Positions 1-8,586 of a stretch of DNA of 64,000 nucleotides are shown here, piece by piece. The notes under the pieces are model-generated. The model searched no databases and was not told the DNA's origin. It saw only the letters and a program-made list of their open reading frames with translations. A program made the translations under genes and the position numbers. Position 1 is the first letter of the stretch. Each line of letters opens with the position of its first letter. This DNA is from Clostridium sp. OS1-26 (GTDB taxonomy: Bacteria > Bacillota > Clostridia > Clostridiales > Clostridiaceae): contig NZ_CP133264.1 of the NCBI RefSeq assembly GCF_030915445.1, positions 4,435,208-4,499,207 on the forward strand. Reading direction: 5' to 3'.

Positions 1-522
1 CCTATAGGAGGGCTAAGAGGAGATTTTTCAAAACTTGGTACGGGATCATTTTTAGGAATACCTTATATATTTATAATTGCAATGGTAATGACTCTGATAA
101 TATATATTGTATTAAACAAGACTAGACTTGGTAAAAACCTTTATGCTATTGGTGGTAACAAGGAAGCTGCTATAGTCTCCGGTATTAATGTAAAAAGATG
201 TATGCTTTACTTATATGTTATTGCTGGAGGGCTTTATGGGTTAGCTGGAGTTCTTGAAGCAGCAAGAACTGGAGGAGCTACAAATAACTATGGTAATATG
301 TACGAGCTTGATGCAATAGCTGCCTGCGTAGTTGGAGGATGGTCTGTTTCAGGAGGAGTAGGAACAGTTCCAGGTGTTGTAATAGGGGTTCTTATATTTA
401 GCGTTATAAACTATGGATTAACCTTTATAGGAGTAAGTCCTTACTGGCAGCAAATAATCAAAGGAATTATAATTGTTTCGGCGGTTGCTGTAGACATAAG
501 AAAATATATTAGCAAGAGATAA
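1..522 (+). CDS. mglC: Sugar ABC transporter permease, C-terminal part (MglC-like)
   Basis: This is the 3' end of a gene that begins before the window. About 173 residues are readable in frame from base 1. The sequence has alternating hydrophobic segments, a cytoplasmic loop reading TRLGKNLYAIGGNKEAA and a late LDAIAACVVGG segment, which are typical of the RbsC/MglC/XylH permease family. These proteins form the membrane channel of ABC importers for galactose, methyl-galactoside or ribose. The C-terminus ends naturally with DIRKYISKR, and a strong terminator follows, so this is probably the last gene of its operon. MglC is the best guess; the exact sugar cannot be told from this fragment. Confidence 0.85.
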   Translation, partial: PIGGLRGDFSKLGTGSFLGIPYIFIIAMVMTLIIYIVLNKTRLGKNLYAIGGNKEAAIVSGINVKRCMLYLYVIAGGLYGLAGVLEAARTGGATNNYGNMYELDAIAACVVGGWSVSGGVGTVPGVVIGVLIFSVINYGLTFIGVSPYWQQIIKGIIIVSAVAVDIRKYISKR

Positions 523-545
523 TGGAACTTAGTTATTAAAAAGAA

Positions 546-597
546 AGTTCGAAATGGCAAGATAACAAAAAAGTAGCTTGCCATTTCGAGCTTTTTT
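546..597 (+). terminator. Intrinsic terminator after the sugar permease gene
   Basis: A 12-bp perfect stem (CGAAATGGCAAG at 550-561 with CTTGCCATTTCG at 577-588) is followed by a T run at 592-597. Confidence 0.9.
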
Positions 598-674
598 CCA
601 TTTCCTTTAGGTATTGAACAAGTTTAAGTAATATTATCACCATTTATGGATTGGCTATCAATAATAATTAGTAT

Positions 675-702
675 TTGATTTTTATAATTGTTATGATAAA
701 AT
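675..702 (+). promoter_or_regulatory. Promoter of the flavodiiron gene with a PerR-like box
   Basis: TTGATT at 675-680 and TAAAAT at 697-702 are separated by 16 bases and resemble a SigA promoter. The spacer is TTATAATTGTTATGA (682-696). It matches the PerR operator TTATAATNATTATAA at 12 of the 14 defined positions. A peroxide-sensing repressor bound there would block RNA polymerase. PerR control of FprA-type proteins is known in clostridia; its action here is inferred. Confidence 0.5.
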
Positions 703-761
703 AGTAGAAAAGAGCAATTTAGGAATAATATATTTAATGCATACATATTAGGAGGTATATA

Positions 762-1934
762 ATGAACGTTGAAAAATTAAAAGATAATGTTTATTGGGTT
801 GGAGTAGCTGATCCAAAACTTAGAGTTTTTGATATCATAATGGAGACAAAAAAAGGAACAACTTATAATTCATATTTAATTGATGATGAAAAAGTAGCAA
901 TAATCGATATTGTTAAAGATGGATTTTTTGATAAATATATTTCTAATATAAAGAGTGTTATAGGAGATAGAAAAGTTGATTACATAGTTGTTCAGCATAC
1001 AGAGCTAGATCACAGTGGATCAATTGTTAATTTAATTAAAGAATATCCAGATGCAACAGTTGTGGCTTCAAGAGCAGCTTTAATTTATTTAAAAGACATA
1101 ATAAATGCAGATTTTAAGAGCATGGAAGCACCAAAAGAATTAAGTCTTGGGAAAACTAATCTAAAGTTTATTGTTGCTCCAAATCTTCATTGGCCTGATA
1201 CAATGTTTACTTATGCAGAAAACAAGGAAATGTTATTTACTTGTGATTTCTTAGGATGCCATTATTGCCCAGAAAAGTGTATAGTAGATGAATGTGTTGG
1301 TGACTATTTTGAAGAAATGAAATATTATTTTGATGTTATAATGGGACCATTTAAAAAATTTGTTTTAGCAGGTCTTGATAAAATAAAAGATCTAAAATAT
1401 GACATGATTGCTACAAGCCATGGTCCAGTGCATGTAACTGATATAGAGAAGTATGTTAACCTATATAGAGAATGGGCTACTGAAGAGGCAATAGCTGAAA
1501 AGAATGTTCAAGTATTCTATATTTCTGCTTATGGAAACACAAAAAAAGTAGCTGAGTATATGGCTGAAAAGATAAACTCTAAGGGAGTTAAAGCAGAAGC
1601 TCATGAAATAACATCAATGGATTTACCACAGTTAGTAACATTGGTTGAAAAGTCCAGTGGTATATTAATAGGATCACCAACAATAAATCAGGATGCTGTT
1701 AAACCAGCTTGGGATTTATTATCTGTAGTATGTGCTATTACTAATAGAGGAAAAGCAGCTGGAGCTTTTGGTTCTTACGGATGGAGTGGAGAAGGAGTAC
1801 CAATGCTTACTAGTAGATTAAAATCTTTAAAGTTTAAAGTTGTAGAAGAAGGCTTTAAATTTAAATTCGTACCAAGTCAAGAAGAACTGAAAAAAGCTGA
1901 TGAGTTTGTTGATAAATTTTTAGAATTAATGTAA
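762..1934 (+). CDS. fprA: FprA-family flavodiiron protein (O2/NO reductase)
   Basis: 390 residues, the usual length for A-type flavoproteins. The N-terminal metallo-beta-lactamase-like half holds the di-iron ligands: HTELDHSGS near residue 87, an acidic ligand in the [10 protein letters not shown] region, and SHGPVH near 226. From about residue 250 a flavodoxin domain starts with [21 protein letters not shown], the FMN phosphate loop. These cytoplasmic enzymes reduce O2 to water or NO to N2O and protect anaerobes. The start is fixed by AGGAGGTATATA directly upstream. The gene stands alone between its promoter and a terminator, with a PerR-like box in the promoter. The choice between O2 and NO as main substrate cannot be made from sequence alone. 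Confidence 0.93.
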   Translation: MNVEKLKDNVYWVGVADPKLRVFDIIMETKKGTTYNSYLIDDEKVAIIDIVKDGFFDKYISNIKSVIGDRKVDYIVVQHTELDHSGSIVNLIKEYPDATVVASRAALIYLKDIINADFKSMEAPKELSLGKTNLKFIVAPNLHWPDTMFTYAENKEMLFTCDFLGCHYCPEKCIVDECVGDYFEEMKYYFDVIMGPFKKFVLAGLDKIKDLKYDMIATSHGPVHVTDIEKYVNLYREWATEEAIAEKNVQVFYISAYGNTKKVAEYMAEKINSKGVKAEAHEITSMDLPQLVTLVEKSSGILIGSPTINQDAVKPAWDLLSVVCAITNRGKAAGAFGSYGWSGEGVPMLTSRLKSLKFKVVEEGFKFKFVPSQEELKKADEFVDKFLELM

Positions 1935-1935
1935 A

Positions 1936-1987
1936 AAGACATATATGCAGGTAGGCTTAATTATAGCTTACCTGCATATATGTCTTT
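1936..1987. terminator. Bidirectional terminator between fprA and the arginase gene
   Basis: A long stem (AGACATATATGCAGGTA with TTACCTGCATATATGTCT, one mismatch) is flanked by A and T runs on either side, so it can end both convergent transcripts. Confidence 0.85.
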
Positions 1988-1998
1988 TATTGAATAAT

Positions 1999-2900
1999 TT
2001 ACTTCAAAAACCCAAATGTCCATGATAACAAATCTATGCATAAATCAGCAGTTGTATCACCTTTATCTAAAAGAGGATTTAGTTCAACAAAATCCATTGA
2101 TTTAACAAGCTTTGTTTCCATAAGATATTTTAGTATATATTTAACTTCTACTACATTCATTCCTTCTCTAACAGGAGTGCCTGTACCTGGAACATAGTTA
2201 GGATCTAAACAATCAATGTCAAAGCTTAGATGAACTGCTTTTATGCCTCTTTCAGCAAGCTTTGAATGTACAATCTCCATTATTCTTTCAACACCTATCT
2301 GCTGTATATCTTCTGTAGAAAAGACTGTAAGATTGTGTTTTTTAATTAATTCCTTTTCACCTAAATCTAAATCTCTTGCACCAATAATAAATATATTCTC
2401 AGGTTTTACTTTGCAGCCTTTGTCATATAAATCTACTAGTTCCTCAAATCCTAGGCCCATAGCTGCAGCTAATGGCATACCATGAATATTACCTGTTGGT
2501 GAAGTCTCATGAGTGTTTATATCTCCATGAGCGTCAATCCATATAACAGCAACTTCATCATAGAATTTGCTGGCACCAGATATACTTCCAAGCCCTATAG
2601 AATGGTCTCCGCCTATTATAAGAGGAAAAGATCCTGCACAAAGGGAACTGTAAACTTGATGAGCTAAGTTTTTATTTACGTCTACTTATAGGCTTTTAAA
2701 TATTTCAGTGTTGCATGAGAATTATACTTTTTTTCCTCTGGTATATTTTCAACGTAAATATCCCCACAGTCATATACGGTATGATTGTTTTCTGTCAAAA
2801 CAGACACTATATTTTTTTCTCTAAGTTTTTTTGGCCCAAAGTCAGCACCCTTTTTGTCTGAACCAAAAAAAATTGGTACGCCGATTAAGCTAATGTTCAT
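1999..2900 (-). pseudogene. Arginase/agmatinase-family protein, single-base frameshift
   Basis: Two frames together give one arginase-type ureohydrolase of about 300 residues, which hydrolyses arginine to ornithine and urea. The N-terminal part reads MNISLIGVPIFFG and runs to a stop after LKYLKAYK. The rest continues in another frame as VDVNKNLAHQ through the Mn ligand motifs IGGDHSIG, WIDAHGD and SFDIDCLDP, and ends at a normal C-terminus. One missing base near 2682-2686 (AAGGTA read as AAGTA on the coding strand) explains the break. GGAGG at 2909-2913 supports the start at 2900; the earlier in-frame ATG at 2915 would overlap this site. All catalytic residues are intact, so a sequence error or a very recent mutation is likely. 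Agmatinase or formiminoglutamase are alternatives. Confidence 0.85.
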
Positions 2901-2915
2901 TGTAATTACCTCCAT

Positions 2916-3440
2916 ATATGAATTATCTTGTACGATACTTGATTATATACCAATTTGAAAAAATAAAAAGTAGTTTTTAAAAACACAGTATTTTCTAAAA
3001 ATTCTAATATATTATATTTATTCATTTTGTTGAATGATAATTACTATAAAAATACCTCATAATGGTAAAAAAATTAAATGGGTGCTTTGTTCTTAGTGAA
3101 AAATGAAAAACTACTTTAAATTTAAAGTTCCCAAATTGAATTAAAATTATATAGTATATCAAGTGTTTTTAAAGACCAGTATAAGTAAAATATTGAATCG
3201 AAGAAAAAAACTGCAAATAAAAATTATTTTTTTTAAGCATATTATTATGGATAATTTAGTACTAAATATGCATTAAAATTTTTTATAAATTATATTGTAT
3301 TATATAAAAATATTGGTAAATTCGATACTGTTGTGTTAAAATAGTTACATTATTTTAATTCAAATATTGTTTAATCTTTGAATTAATAACATAAAATATG
3401 AAAATAATAATGTAGGGGTTATACCATAATAATTATATTA
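2916..3440. other. AT-rich intergenic region, no gene seen
   Basis: No open frame with a credible ribosome binding site is visible on either strand. The stretch is very AT-rich and leads into the repeat cluster before the next gene. Confidence 0.5.
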
Positions 3441-3600
3441 ATGAAACTCCTTCGCCTTTCAGCGAATGAGTAAGCGATCATCACAAAATCGACACGCTGT
3501 GTAAGTGACTATCACCAAATCAGCACTCTGTGTAAGCGATCATCTCAAAATCATAGATTTTGGATGCCTGCTTAAGATTTTGTGATGATCGCTTAAATGA
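3441..3600. repeat. Tandem and inverted intergenic repeat cluster
   Basis: Two 31-bp tandem units (3470-3500 and 3501-3531) begin with GTAAGYGA and end with CTGT. A third partial copy starts at 3532. The segment 3575-3594 is an exact 20-bp inverted copy of 3471-3490, so the whole region can fold into a large hairpin. Parts of it, including GGAAACTCCTT-like ends and ACACGCTGTGTAAGCGA, recur in reverse orientation at 25091-25175. Confidence 0.8.
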
Positions 3601-3645
3601 TATAGCTTACTGCAGAAATCTAAAAAATTGAGGAGATGAATATCA

Positions 3646-4044
3646 ATGAACAAAGAAAAAATTATTGAATTTTTAGAAGCAAATAGTCTAAATGATATAG
3701 AGGAGATCAAATATGATGGCAATGCAGCTGTTATAAGATTTTGTTTTGACTTTGATGATGCAGAACTAGAAGCGGCTAAGGCATATGCTAACGATGAAAG
3801 CGAAGATGAGGAAGAAGGAGAAGTATGGTATAATGATTTCTTTCTACCATATCTAAATGAATTGGCTATAGACAACGTAGGAGACATAATTGAAGACTTA
3901 ATGGAAGAAGAAGATATAGAAGCACAGTTTGTATCCTATGAGGTAGATATGGAAAATTATGATTACAACGAATTTATAGCAGTATTTTATGAAAGCGGAG
4001 CTGAAATTGATATAGATGAAGTTTTAGCTGAACTAGAAAAATAA
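3646..4044 (+). CDS. Conserved hypothetical acidic protein
   Basis: 132 residues, extremely acidic (many D/E runs such as ESEDEEEGE and LMEEEDIE), with no signal peptide or membrane segment, so probably a soluble cytoplasmic protein. I do not recognise a family or function. The start is supported by GAGGAGATGA upstream. The gene is transcribed alone and is followed by a clear terminator at 4065-4090. The repeat cluster lies directly before it, so its promoter may be inside or upstream of those repeats. Confidence 0.75.
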   Translation: MNKEKIIEFLEANSLNDIEEIKYDGNAAVIRFCFDFDDAELEAAKAYANDESEDEEEGEVWYNDFFLPYLNELAIDNVGDIIEDLMEEEDIEAQFVSYEVDMENYDYNEFIAVFYESGAEIDIDEVLAELEK

Positions 4045-4064
4045 TGCTCTTAAAAACAAGAAAG

Positions 4065-4090
4065 CTAGCATGACTATCATGCTAGTTTTT
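4065..4090 (+). terminator. Intrinsic terminator
   Basis: CTAGCATGA (4065-4073) pairs with TCATGCTAG (4077-4085), followed by a T run. Confidence 0.9.
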
Positions 4091-4161
4091 TATTTAAACT
4101 AAGTATTTTAGATTGCTGTTATTAAAATTGTTAGATTCATTTACAGAAAAAGCTGCTGTGG

Positions 4162-4341
4162 CTATATCATATCTTTACGCTTCTGATATTTCAAAATTAG
4201 CTCGTCCAATTTTTGGCTGCATTCAACTACATTTTTATCTGTAAGATCATTCCTATTCATTAGTATATAGAGAGTTTCTTTTAATTTATTTATCTCCACA
4301 TCTAATGTTTTTAAATCCTTTAAACTCCCACGAATGTTCAT
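4162..4341 (-). CDS. Spo0E-like aspartyl-phosphate phosphatase
   Basis: A short protein of 59 residues from MNIRGSLKDL. It has the Spo0E family signature SQKLDELILKYQK close to its C-terminus (SQxLD motif) after a predicted helix. Family members are two-helix proteins that remove the phosphate from Spo0A~P and so delay sporulation. In-frame ATG codons also exist at 4347 and 4365, but GGGG at 4350-4353 is correctly spaced only for 4341. It stands alone on the minus strand. That its target is Spo0A is inferred from the family. Confidence 0.8.
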   Translation of the reverse strand: MNIRGSLKDLKTLDVEINKLKETLYILMNRNDLTDKNVVECSQKLDELILKYQKRKDMI

Positions 4342-4365
4342 TCTCATTACCCCATATTTATACAT

Positions 4366-4956
4366 TATTTTTGGTACTCTTATATTTTAGCAGATTATAT
4401 AAATATAGTCATATCTTTTATTAGCCAAGGATATACATTTTGTAACAAAAATAAACAAGGAGCCTGTAGATAAGATGTGGATTACTATGTGGACTACATG
4501 TGGAGAGCCTGTGAGGTAAATGTGGAAAAAAGGAAAAATATGTCTTGATGCGTTGGTACACCAACCTGTGTTAAAAAATGGAATTTAAAAAATAATGTCT
4601 AAAGTTTTTTGCTTTGAGCTATATTTTATAATATCAATTTAATACACTACATAAATAATATATTTTCTCCTGCTTAAAAATATACCTAAAATGATAACTT
4701 TATAAACAACATAGGATTAAGACTGAAAGTTAAATTACAGCAATAAGAATATATTTTTAACATTATATTATGTTAAATGATTACAATGCTATATTAAAGC
4801 TTGTCTTATTGTATAAATGTGATATAATATTTAACTGTAAGTTGAATATTATATATACTTTATCTGAATAGTATATATTAGTTGGCATAATATTGAGTAG
4901 AATTAGTGTCATTAGACATTGTAATAATATATATATTTATTAGGAGGTATAACGGT
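4366..4956. other. Intergenic region with short direct repeats
   Basis: There is no convincing gene in this stretch of about 590 bases. At 4460-4530 an imperfect 21-bp direct repeat (GAGCCTGT...ATGTGG) occurs twice, with four TGTGG motifs close together, some resembling DnaA boxes (TGTGGATTA). At 4552-4565 GTTGGT and ACCAAC form a short inverted repeat. The glpX promoter probably lies around 4800-4850, which contains TATAAT-like sequence. Confidence 0.4.
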
Positions 4957-5931
4957 ATGCTTAATGCAGATATAGCAATGGGATTAGCAAGAGTTACAGA
5001 AGCAGCAGCGCTTTGTTCAGCAAAGTTTATGGGAAGAGGGGACAAGATAGCAGCAGACCAAGCAGCAGTAGATGGAATGGAAAAAGCTTTTGGAATGATG
5101 CCTGTTAGAGGAACAGTTGTCATTGGAGAAGGTGAATTAGACGAAGCTCCTATGCTTTATATAGGGCAAGAAGTTGGTATAGGGGAAGAAAACATGCCTG
5201 AGATGGACATAGCTGTGGACCCTTTAGACGGAACAACATTAATAGCTAAGGGACTTCCAAACGCAGTAGCAGTTGTTGCAATGGGGCCAAAGGGAAGTTT
5301 ATTTCACGCACCAGATATGTATATGAAAAAGATAGCTGTAGGACCTGGTGCTAAAGGTGCAATAGATATAAATAAATCTCCAAAAGAAAATATAATAAAT
5401 GTAGCTAAAGCGTTAAATAAAGATGTTACAGAGCTTACTGTTATTGTTCAAGAAAGAGAAAGACATAATTATATTGTAGATGCTGCAAGAGAAGTGGGCG
5501 CAAGAGTTAAGTTGTTCGGAGAAGGAGATGTAGCCGCAGCCATTGCTTGTGGTTTTGAAAATACAGGAATAGATATTTTCATGGGTACAGGTGGTGCTCC
5601 AGAAGGAGTTATTGCCGCTGCAGCTATAAAGTGTCTAGGTGGAGAAATGCAAGCAAAATTAGAGCCACATTCTGATGAAGAAAAAGAAAGATGTAGATCT
5701 ATGGGCATTGATGATATAGATAGAGTTTTACTTATTAATGATTTAGTAAAACATGATGATGTATATTTTGCAGCTACTGGTATAACAGATTGTGATCTTT
5801 TAAGGGGAGTTATATACTCAAAAAATGACTGGGCAACAACACATACTGTTGTTATGAGATCTAAGACAGGAACAATAAGATTTGTAGAAGCTCATCATGA
5901 TTTAAACAGAAGTAGTTTAATTGTTAAATAA
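4957..5931 (+). CDS. glpX: Fructose-1,6-bisphosphatase class II (GlpX)
   Basis: 324 residues. It converts fructose-1,6-bisphosphate to fructose-6-phosphate in gluconeogenesis, in the cytoplasm. The family signatures are present: GRGDK near the N-terminus, VIGEGELDEAPML, the metal-binding VDPLDGTTL and the phosphate-site MGTGGAPEGV. Open frame extends upstream to 4906, but AGGAGGTATAACGGT fixes the ATG at 4957, giving MLNADIAMGLARVTEAAA as in other GlpX proteins. It is a single-gene unit with a terminator right after it. Confidence 0.96.
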   Translation: MLNADIAMGLARVTEAAALCSAKFMGRGDKIAADQAAVDGMEKAFGMMPVRGTVVIGEGELDEAPMLYIGQEVGIGEENMPEMDIAVDPLDGTTLIAKGLPNAVAVVAMGPKGSLFHAPDMYMKKIAVGPGAKGAIDINKSPKENIINVAKALNKDVTELTVIVQERERHNYIVDAAREVGARVKLFGEGDVAAAIACGFENTGIDIFMGTGGAPEGVIAAAAIKCLGGEMQAKLEPHSDEEKERCRSMGIDDIDRVLLINDLVKHDDVYFAATGITDCDLLRGVIYSKNDWATTHTVVMRSKTGTIRFVEAHHDLNRSSLIVK

Positions 5932-5940
5932 TATATAGAA

Positions 5941-5977
5941 AACCTGCCAGGCATACAATGCTTAGGCAGGTTTTTAT
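5941..5977 (+). terminator. Intrinsic terminator of glpX
   Basis: AACCTGCC (5941-5948) pairs with GGCAGGTT (5965-5972), followed by TTTTATTT. Confidence 0.9.
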
Positions 5978-6111
5978 TTCAATCTATAAATAATAATAAT
6001 AAAATCCAGGTAAACTATTTTAAATTATAATACAAATAACATGTTTAAAATAAAAATTATATAATAGAAGATGTAAAAATGTATTGTAAAATAAATTTTA
6101 TTGGTGATAAT

Positions 6112-6786
6112 ATGGTTTCAATAATAATTCCAGTACTAAATGAGGAAAAAAGTATACAAAAATTACTGAAAAGTATAGAAGATTTACAGGGTGAAAAAGA
6201 AGTAATAGTTGTGGATGGAAACAGCACGGATAATACTGTTCATATAGCATCAAAGTATGCAAAGGTTGTGAAAAGTGAAAAAGGACGAGCAAATCAAATG
6301 AATGCAGGGGCTAAAGAGGCTAATGGAGATATTTTATGGTTTGTTCATTCGGATTCAATATTACATAAAGATTCTATACTCCTAATAGAGAAGTCTATTG
6401 AAAATGGCAGCATCGGTGGAGGTTTCTCCATTTATTTTTATGATTTTAATACATTATTTATGAAGTATATATCTATAACTTCAAATATAAGAGCAAAGTA
6501 TTTCAAGATACTATATGGAGATCAAGGAATATTTGTAAAAAAGGATATTTTTCAAGCAATAGATGGATATCTTAGAATAGAGCTTATGGAAGATATAGAG
6601 TTATCCTTAAAGCTTAAGAAAATAGGAAATATAGAATTATTGAAGTGTGCTATAGGAACTTCTGGAAGAAGATTTAAAAGCGGAGGGCAGATTAGGACAC
6701 ATTTATTAATGCACAAAATTAGATTCTTATATATATGCGGAGTACCGCCTTATAAATTAATTAAAATTTACAGGGAGGCTAGGTAA
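6112..6786 (+). CDS. Family 2 glycosyltransferase, TIGR04283-like
   Basis: 224 residues. It opens with the GT-A fold sequence MVSIIIPVLNEEKSIQKLL, then VVDGNSTDNT and a DILWFVHSDS stretch that takes the place of the DxD metal site. The later ELMEDIELSLKLKKIG matches the family's ED motif, and GRRFKSGGQIRT is typical of TIGR04283, named for its neighbourhood with arsenosugar genes. GGTGAT just before 6112 supports this start over the upstream ATG at 6079. It overlaps the next gene by one base (TAATG), so the two are translationally coupled. The acceptor is unknown, and no ArsM or ArsS gene is in this window. Confidence 0.85.
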   Translation: MVSIIIPVLNEEKSIQKLLKSIEDLQGEKEVIVVDGNSTDNTVHIASKYAKVVKSEKGRANQMNAGAKEANGDILWFVHSDSILHKDSILLIEKSIENGSIGGGFSIYFYDFNTLFMKYISITSNIRAKYFKILYGDQGIFVKKDIFQAIDGYLRIELMEDIELSLKLKKIGNIELLKCAIGTSGRRFKSGGQIRTHLLMHKIRFLYICGVPPYKLIKIYREAR

Positions 6787-7487
6787 TGAATGCACTTATA
6801 TTAATGACAAGAATACCTATTCCGGGAAAAACTAAAACCAGACTTATGGGATTACTTACAGGAGAGGAATGTGCCAGAATTCATTATAGCTTTCTGCAAG
6901 ATTTATTCTCTGTGTGTGACTTGTTAAAGCATGAGTTAGATATTTATATTACATATACCCCAGAAGGGAATTTTTCAATTATAAAAAATATTATTCCAGA
7001 ATACATGGAAGTTTTTCCTCAACAAGGTGAAGATTTAGGAGGAAGAATGAAGCATGCAATAAACAAGCTTCTTAGGAACTACAATAAAGTTATTTTGATA
7101 GGTACTGATATACCGGAACTTCAACCTCATCATATAAAAGAAGCCTTTAATATATTAGATAATAAAGATATATGTTTTGGACCTACAGTGGATGGCGGAT
7201 ACTATCTTGTTGGTATGAAGAAAGCTCATGACGAAATATTTAATAACAACATTTCTTGGGGGAAAAAATCTGTTCTAGAAGGTACCATAGATATTGCGAA
7301 TAGAAGGGGACTGAAAGTAGGATTATCTTCAAAATGTAGAGATATAGACACCAAAGATGATTTGAAAATTTTCATAAACAAGATAAAAGATGAAAAAGTC
7401 ATTTGGGATTCATATCCACATAATACTGTAAGCTTTATAAATTCTCTAGAGGAAGATAGAATCAATAATTTGCAAATAAGCACCTAA
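6786..7487 (+). CDS. TIGR04282/DUF2064-family glycosyltransferase
   Basis: 233 residues with a nucleotide-sugar transferase-like fold: MNALILMTRIPIPGKTKTRLMG at the N-terminus, VILIGTDIPEL as the DxP-type site near residue 110, and GPTVDGGYYLVGMK near 135. This matches the DUF2064/TIGR04282 family, which nearly always sits beside TIGR04283 enzymes in arsenosugar or related lipid-sugar cassettes. Its start overlaps the previous stop codon by one base. The protein carries about 40 residues after the core with no known motif. Donor and acceptor cannot be read from the sequence. Confidence 0.85.
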   Translation: MNALILMTRIPIPGKTKTRLMGLLTGEECARIHYSFLQDLFSVCDLLKHELDIYITYTPEGNFSIIKNIIPEYMEVFPQQGEDLGGRMKHAINKLLRNYNKVILIGTDIPELQPHHIKEAFNILDNKDICFGPTVDGGYYLVGMKKAHDEIFNNNISWGKKSVLEGTIDIANRRGLKVGLSSKCRDIDTKDDLKIFINKIKDEKVIWDSYPHNTVSFINSLEEDRINNLQIST

Positions 7488-7564
7488 AATTCCAATCTAG
7501 CTTAAAGTTTTAGAATTAGATAGATTAAGTATTTGTAGGTAAATTAGACATAGGAGGTACATAC

Positions 7565-8568
7565 ATGCTCAAGGATGAACTACAAAATAAGATAATTGAT
7601 TATATAAACCAAAGGCATATTACTAAACATTTAAATATGCAAAAGAATTTTAAGGTAGAGTTTTTAGCACAAGGAGAGTATAACATAAATTATACTATTG
7701 AGGATGGGCTACATAAGTATGTATTTAGAGTTAATACCGGCAGTCAATTAGATCTTGAAAATCAGATTAGTTACGAATATAACGCATTAAAGAGATTAGA
7801 GATTAGTGGCGTAACTCCTAAAACGTACTTTGTTAGTGATAACAAAGATTTTTTTGAGTATGGAATCTTAATTATGGAATTTTTAAAGGGTAATCCATTA
7901 GATTATAAAAAAGATTTGTATAAAGCTTCAGAAATATTTTCTAAAATACATTCTATAAATATAAATGAAGATGATTACAAAAGTTTTGTGGTGGAAAACA
8001 ATATCTTTGAAGATAGAATAAAAGAAGGAAAAAGGTTATTGGATAGTTTTTTGAAATGTGATCATGTTCAAATTGAACAAAAGAACTTCTTTTATAAATT
8101 TCTGCAATGGCTTGAAGACAATAAATATAAAGAACTATATTTTATTGAAAATAAATGGCATGTTATCAATAATACTGAAGTTAATTCACATAACTTTATT
8201 ATTGGAGATGAAAGAAATTACTTGATTGATTGGGAAAAGCCTGTTATAAGTGATCCATGTCAGGATTTAACACAGTTTTTGGTAGAGACTACTACCTTGT
8301 GGAAAACAGATTACGTACTATCTAAGGATGAAAAGAAAAATTCTTTAGAATTTACGAAGAAAGGCTTCAAAATGGAAAAAAGGATATAAGAGAAAGGGTA
8401 GAGCTTTATACACCTTATCTTTATTTTAGAGCTTTATCTTGGTGTGCCTATGCATGGATAGAGTATCAGAAGCCTGATAAAGATATTAAAAATATGGACA
8501 CGTTAAAGAAAATAGAGCAATACCTTGAATTGGACTTTATGAAAAAGCTCCTAAGTAGATGGTTTTAA
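7565..8568 (+). pseudogene. APH/choline-kinase-like phosphotransferase, frameshifted in an A run
   Basis: The first frame encodes 274 residues and stops after FKMEKRI. The missing C-terminus continues at once in another frame as DIRERVELYTPYLYFRALSW and ends at 8568. One A missing from the run at 8376-8381 explains the break; the restored protein has about 334 residues. It has the aminoglycoside phosphotransferase fold, with the second metal site at NYLIDWEKP. The usual catalytic block HxDxxxxN reads NTEVNSHN, so the catalytic Asp is Glu and the His is Asn. It follows the two glycosyltransferase genes and precedes the HdrD-like gene, so it may phosphorylate a sugar intermediate or have lost activity. 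AGGAGGT supports the start. Confidence 0.8.
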
Positions 8569-8586
8569 AGGAGGAAATAATAACCT

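Noticed and set aside
2682-2915. The first arginase piece as a separate 77-residue protein
   Set aside because: Its sequence is the normal arginase N-terminus and the following frame continues the same family without a gap.
3441-3600. CRISPR array
   Set aside because: The tandem units are contiguous with no unique spacers, and no cas gene is near.
4878-5123. Minus-strand frame over the glpX start
   Set aside because: It lies antisense to the conserved glpX coding sequence and has no ribosome binding site.
8376-8381. Programmed -1 frameshift in the phosphotransferase
   Set aside because: The A run is not an X XXY YYZ slippery heptamer in the right frame, and no pseudoknot is seen. Similar breaks in unrelated genes point to sequence error.
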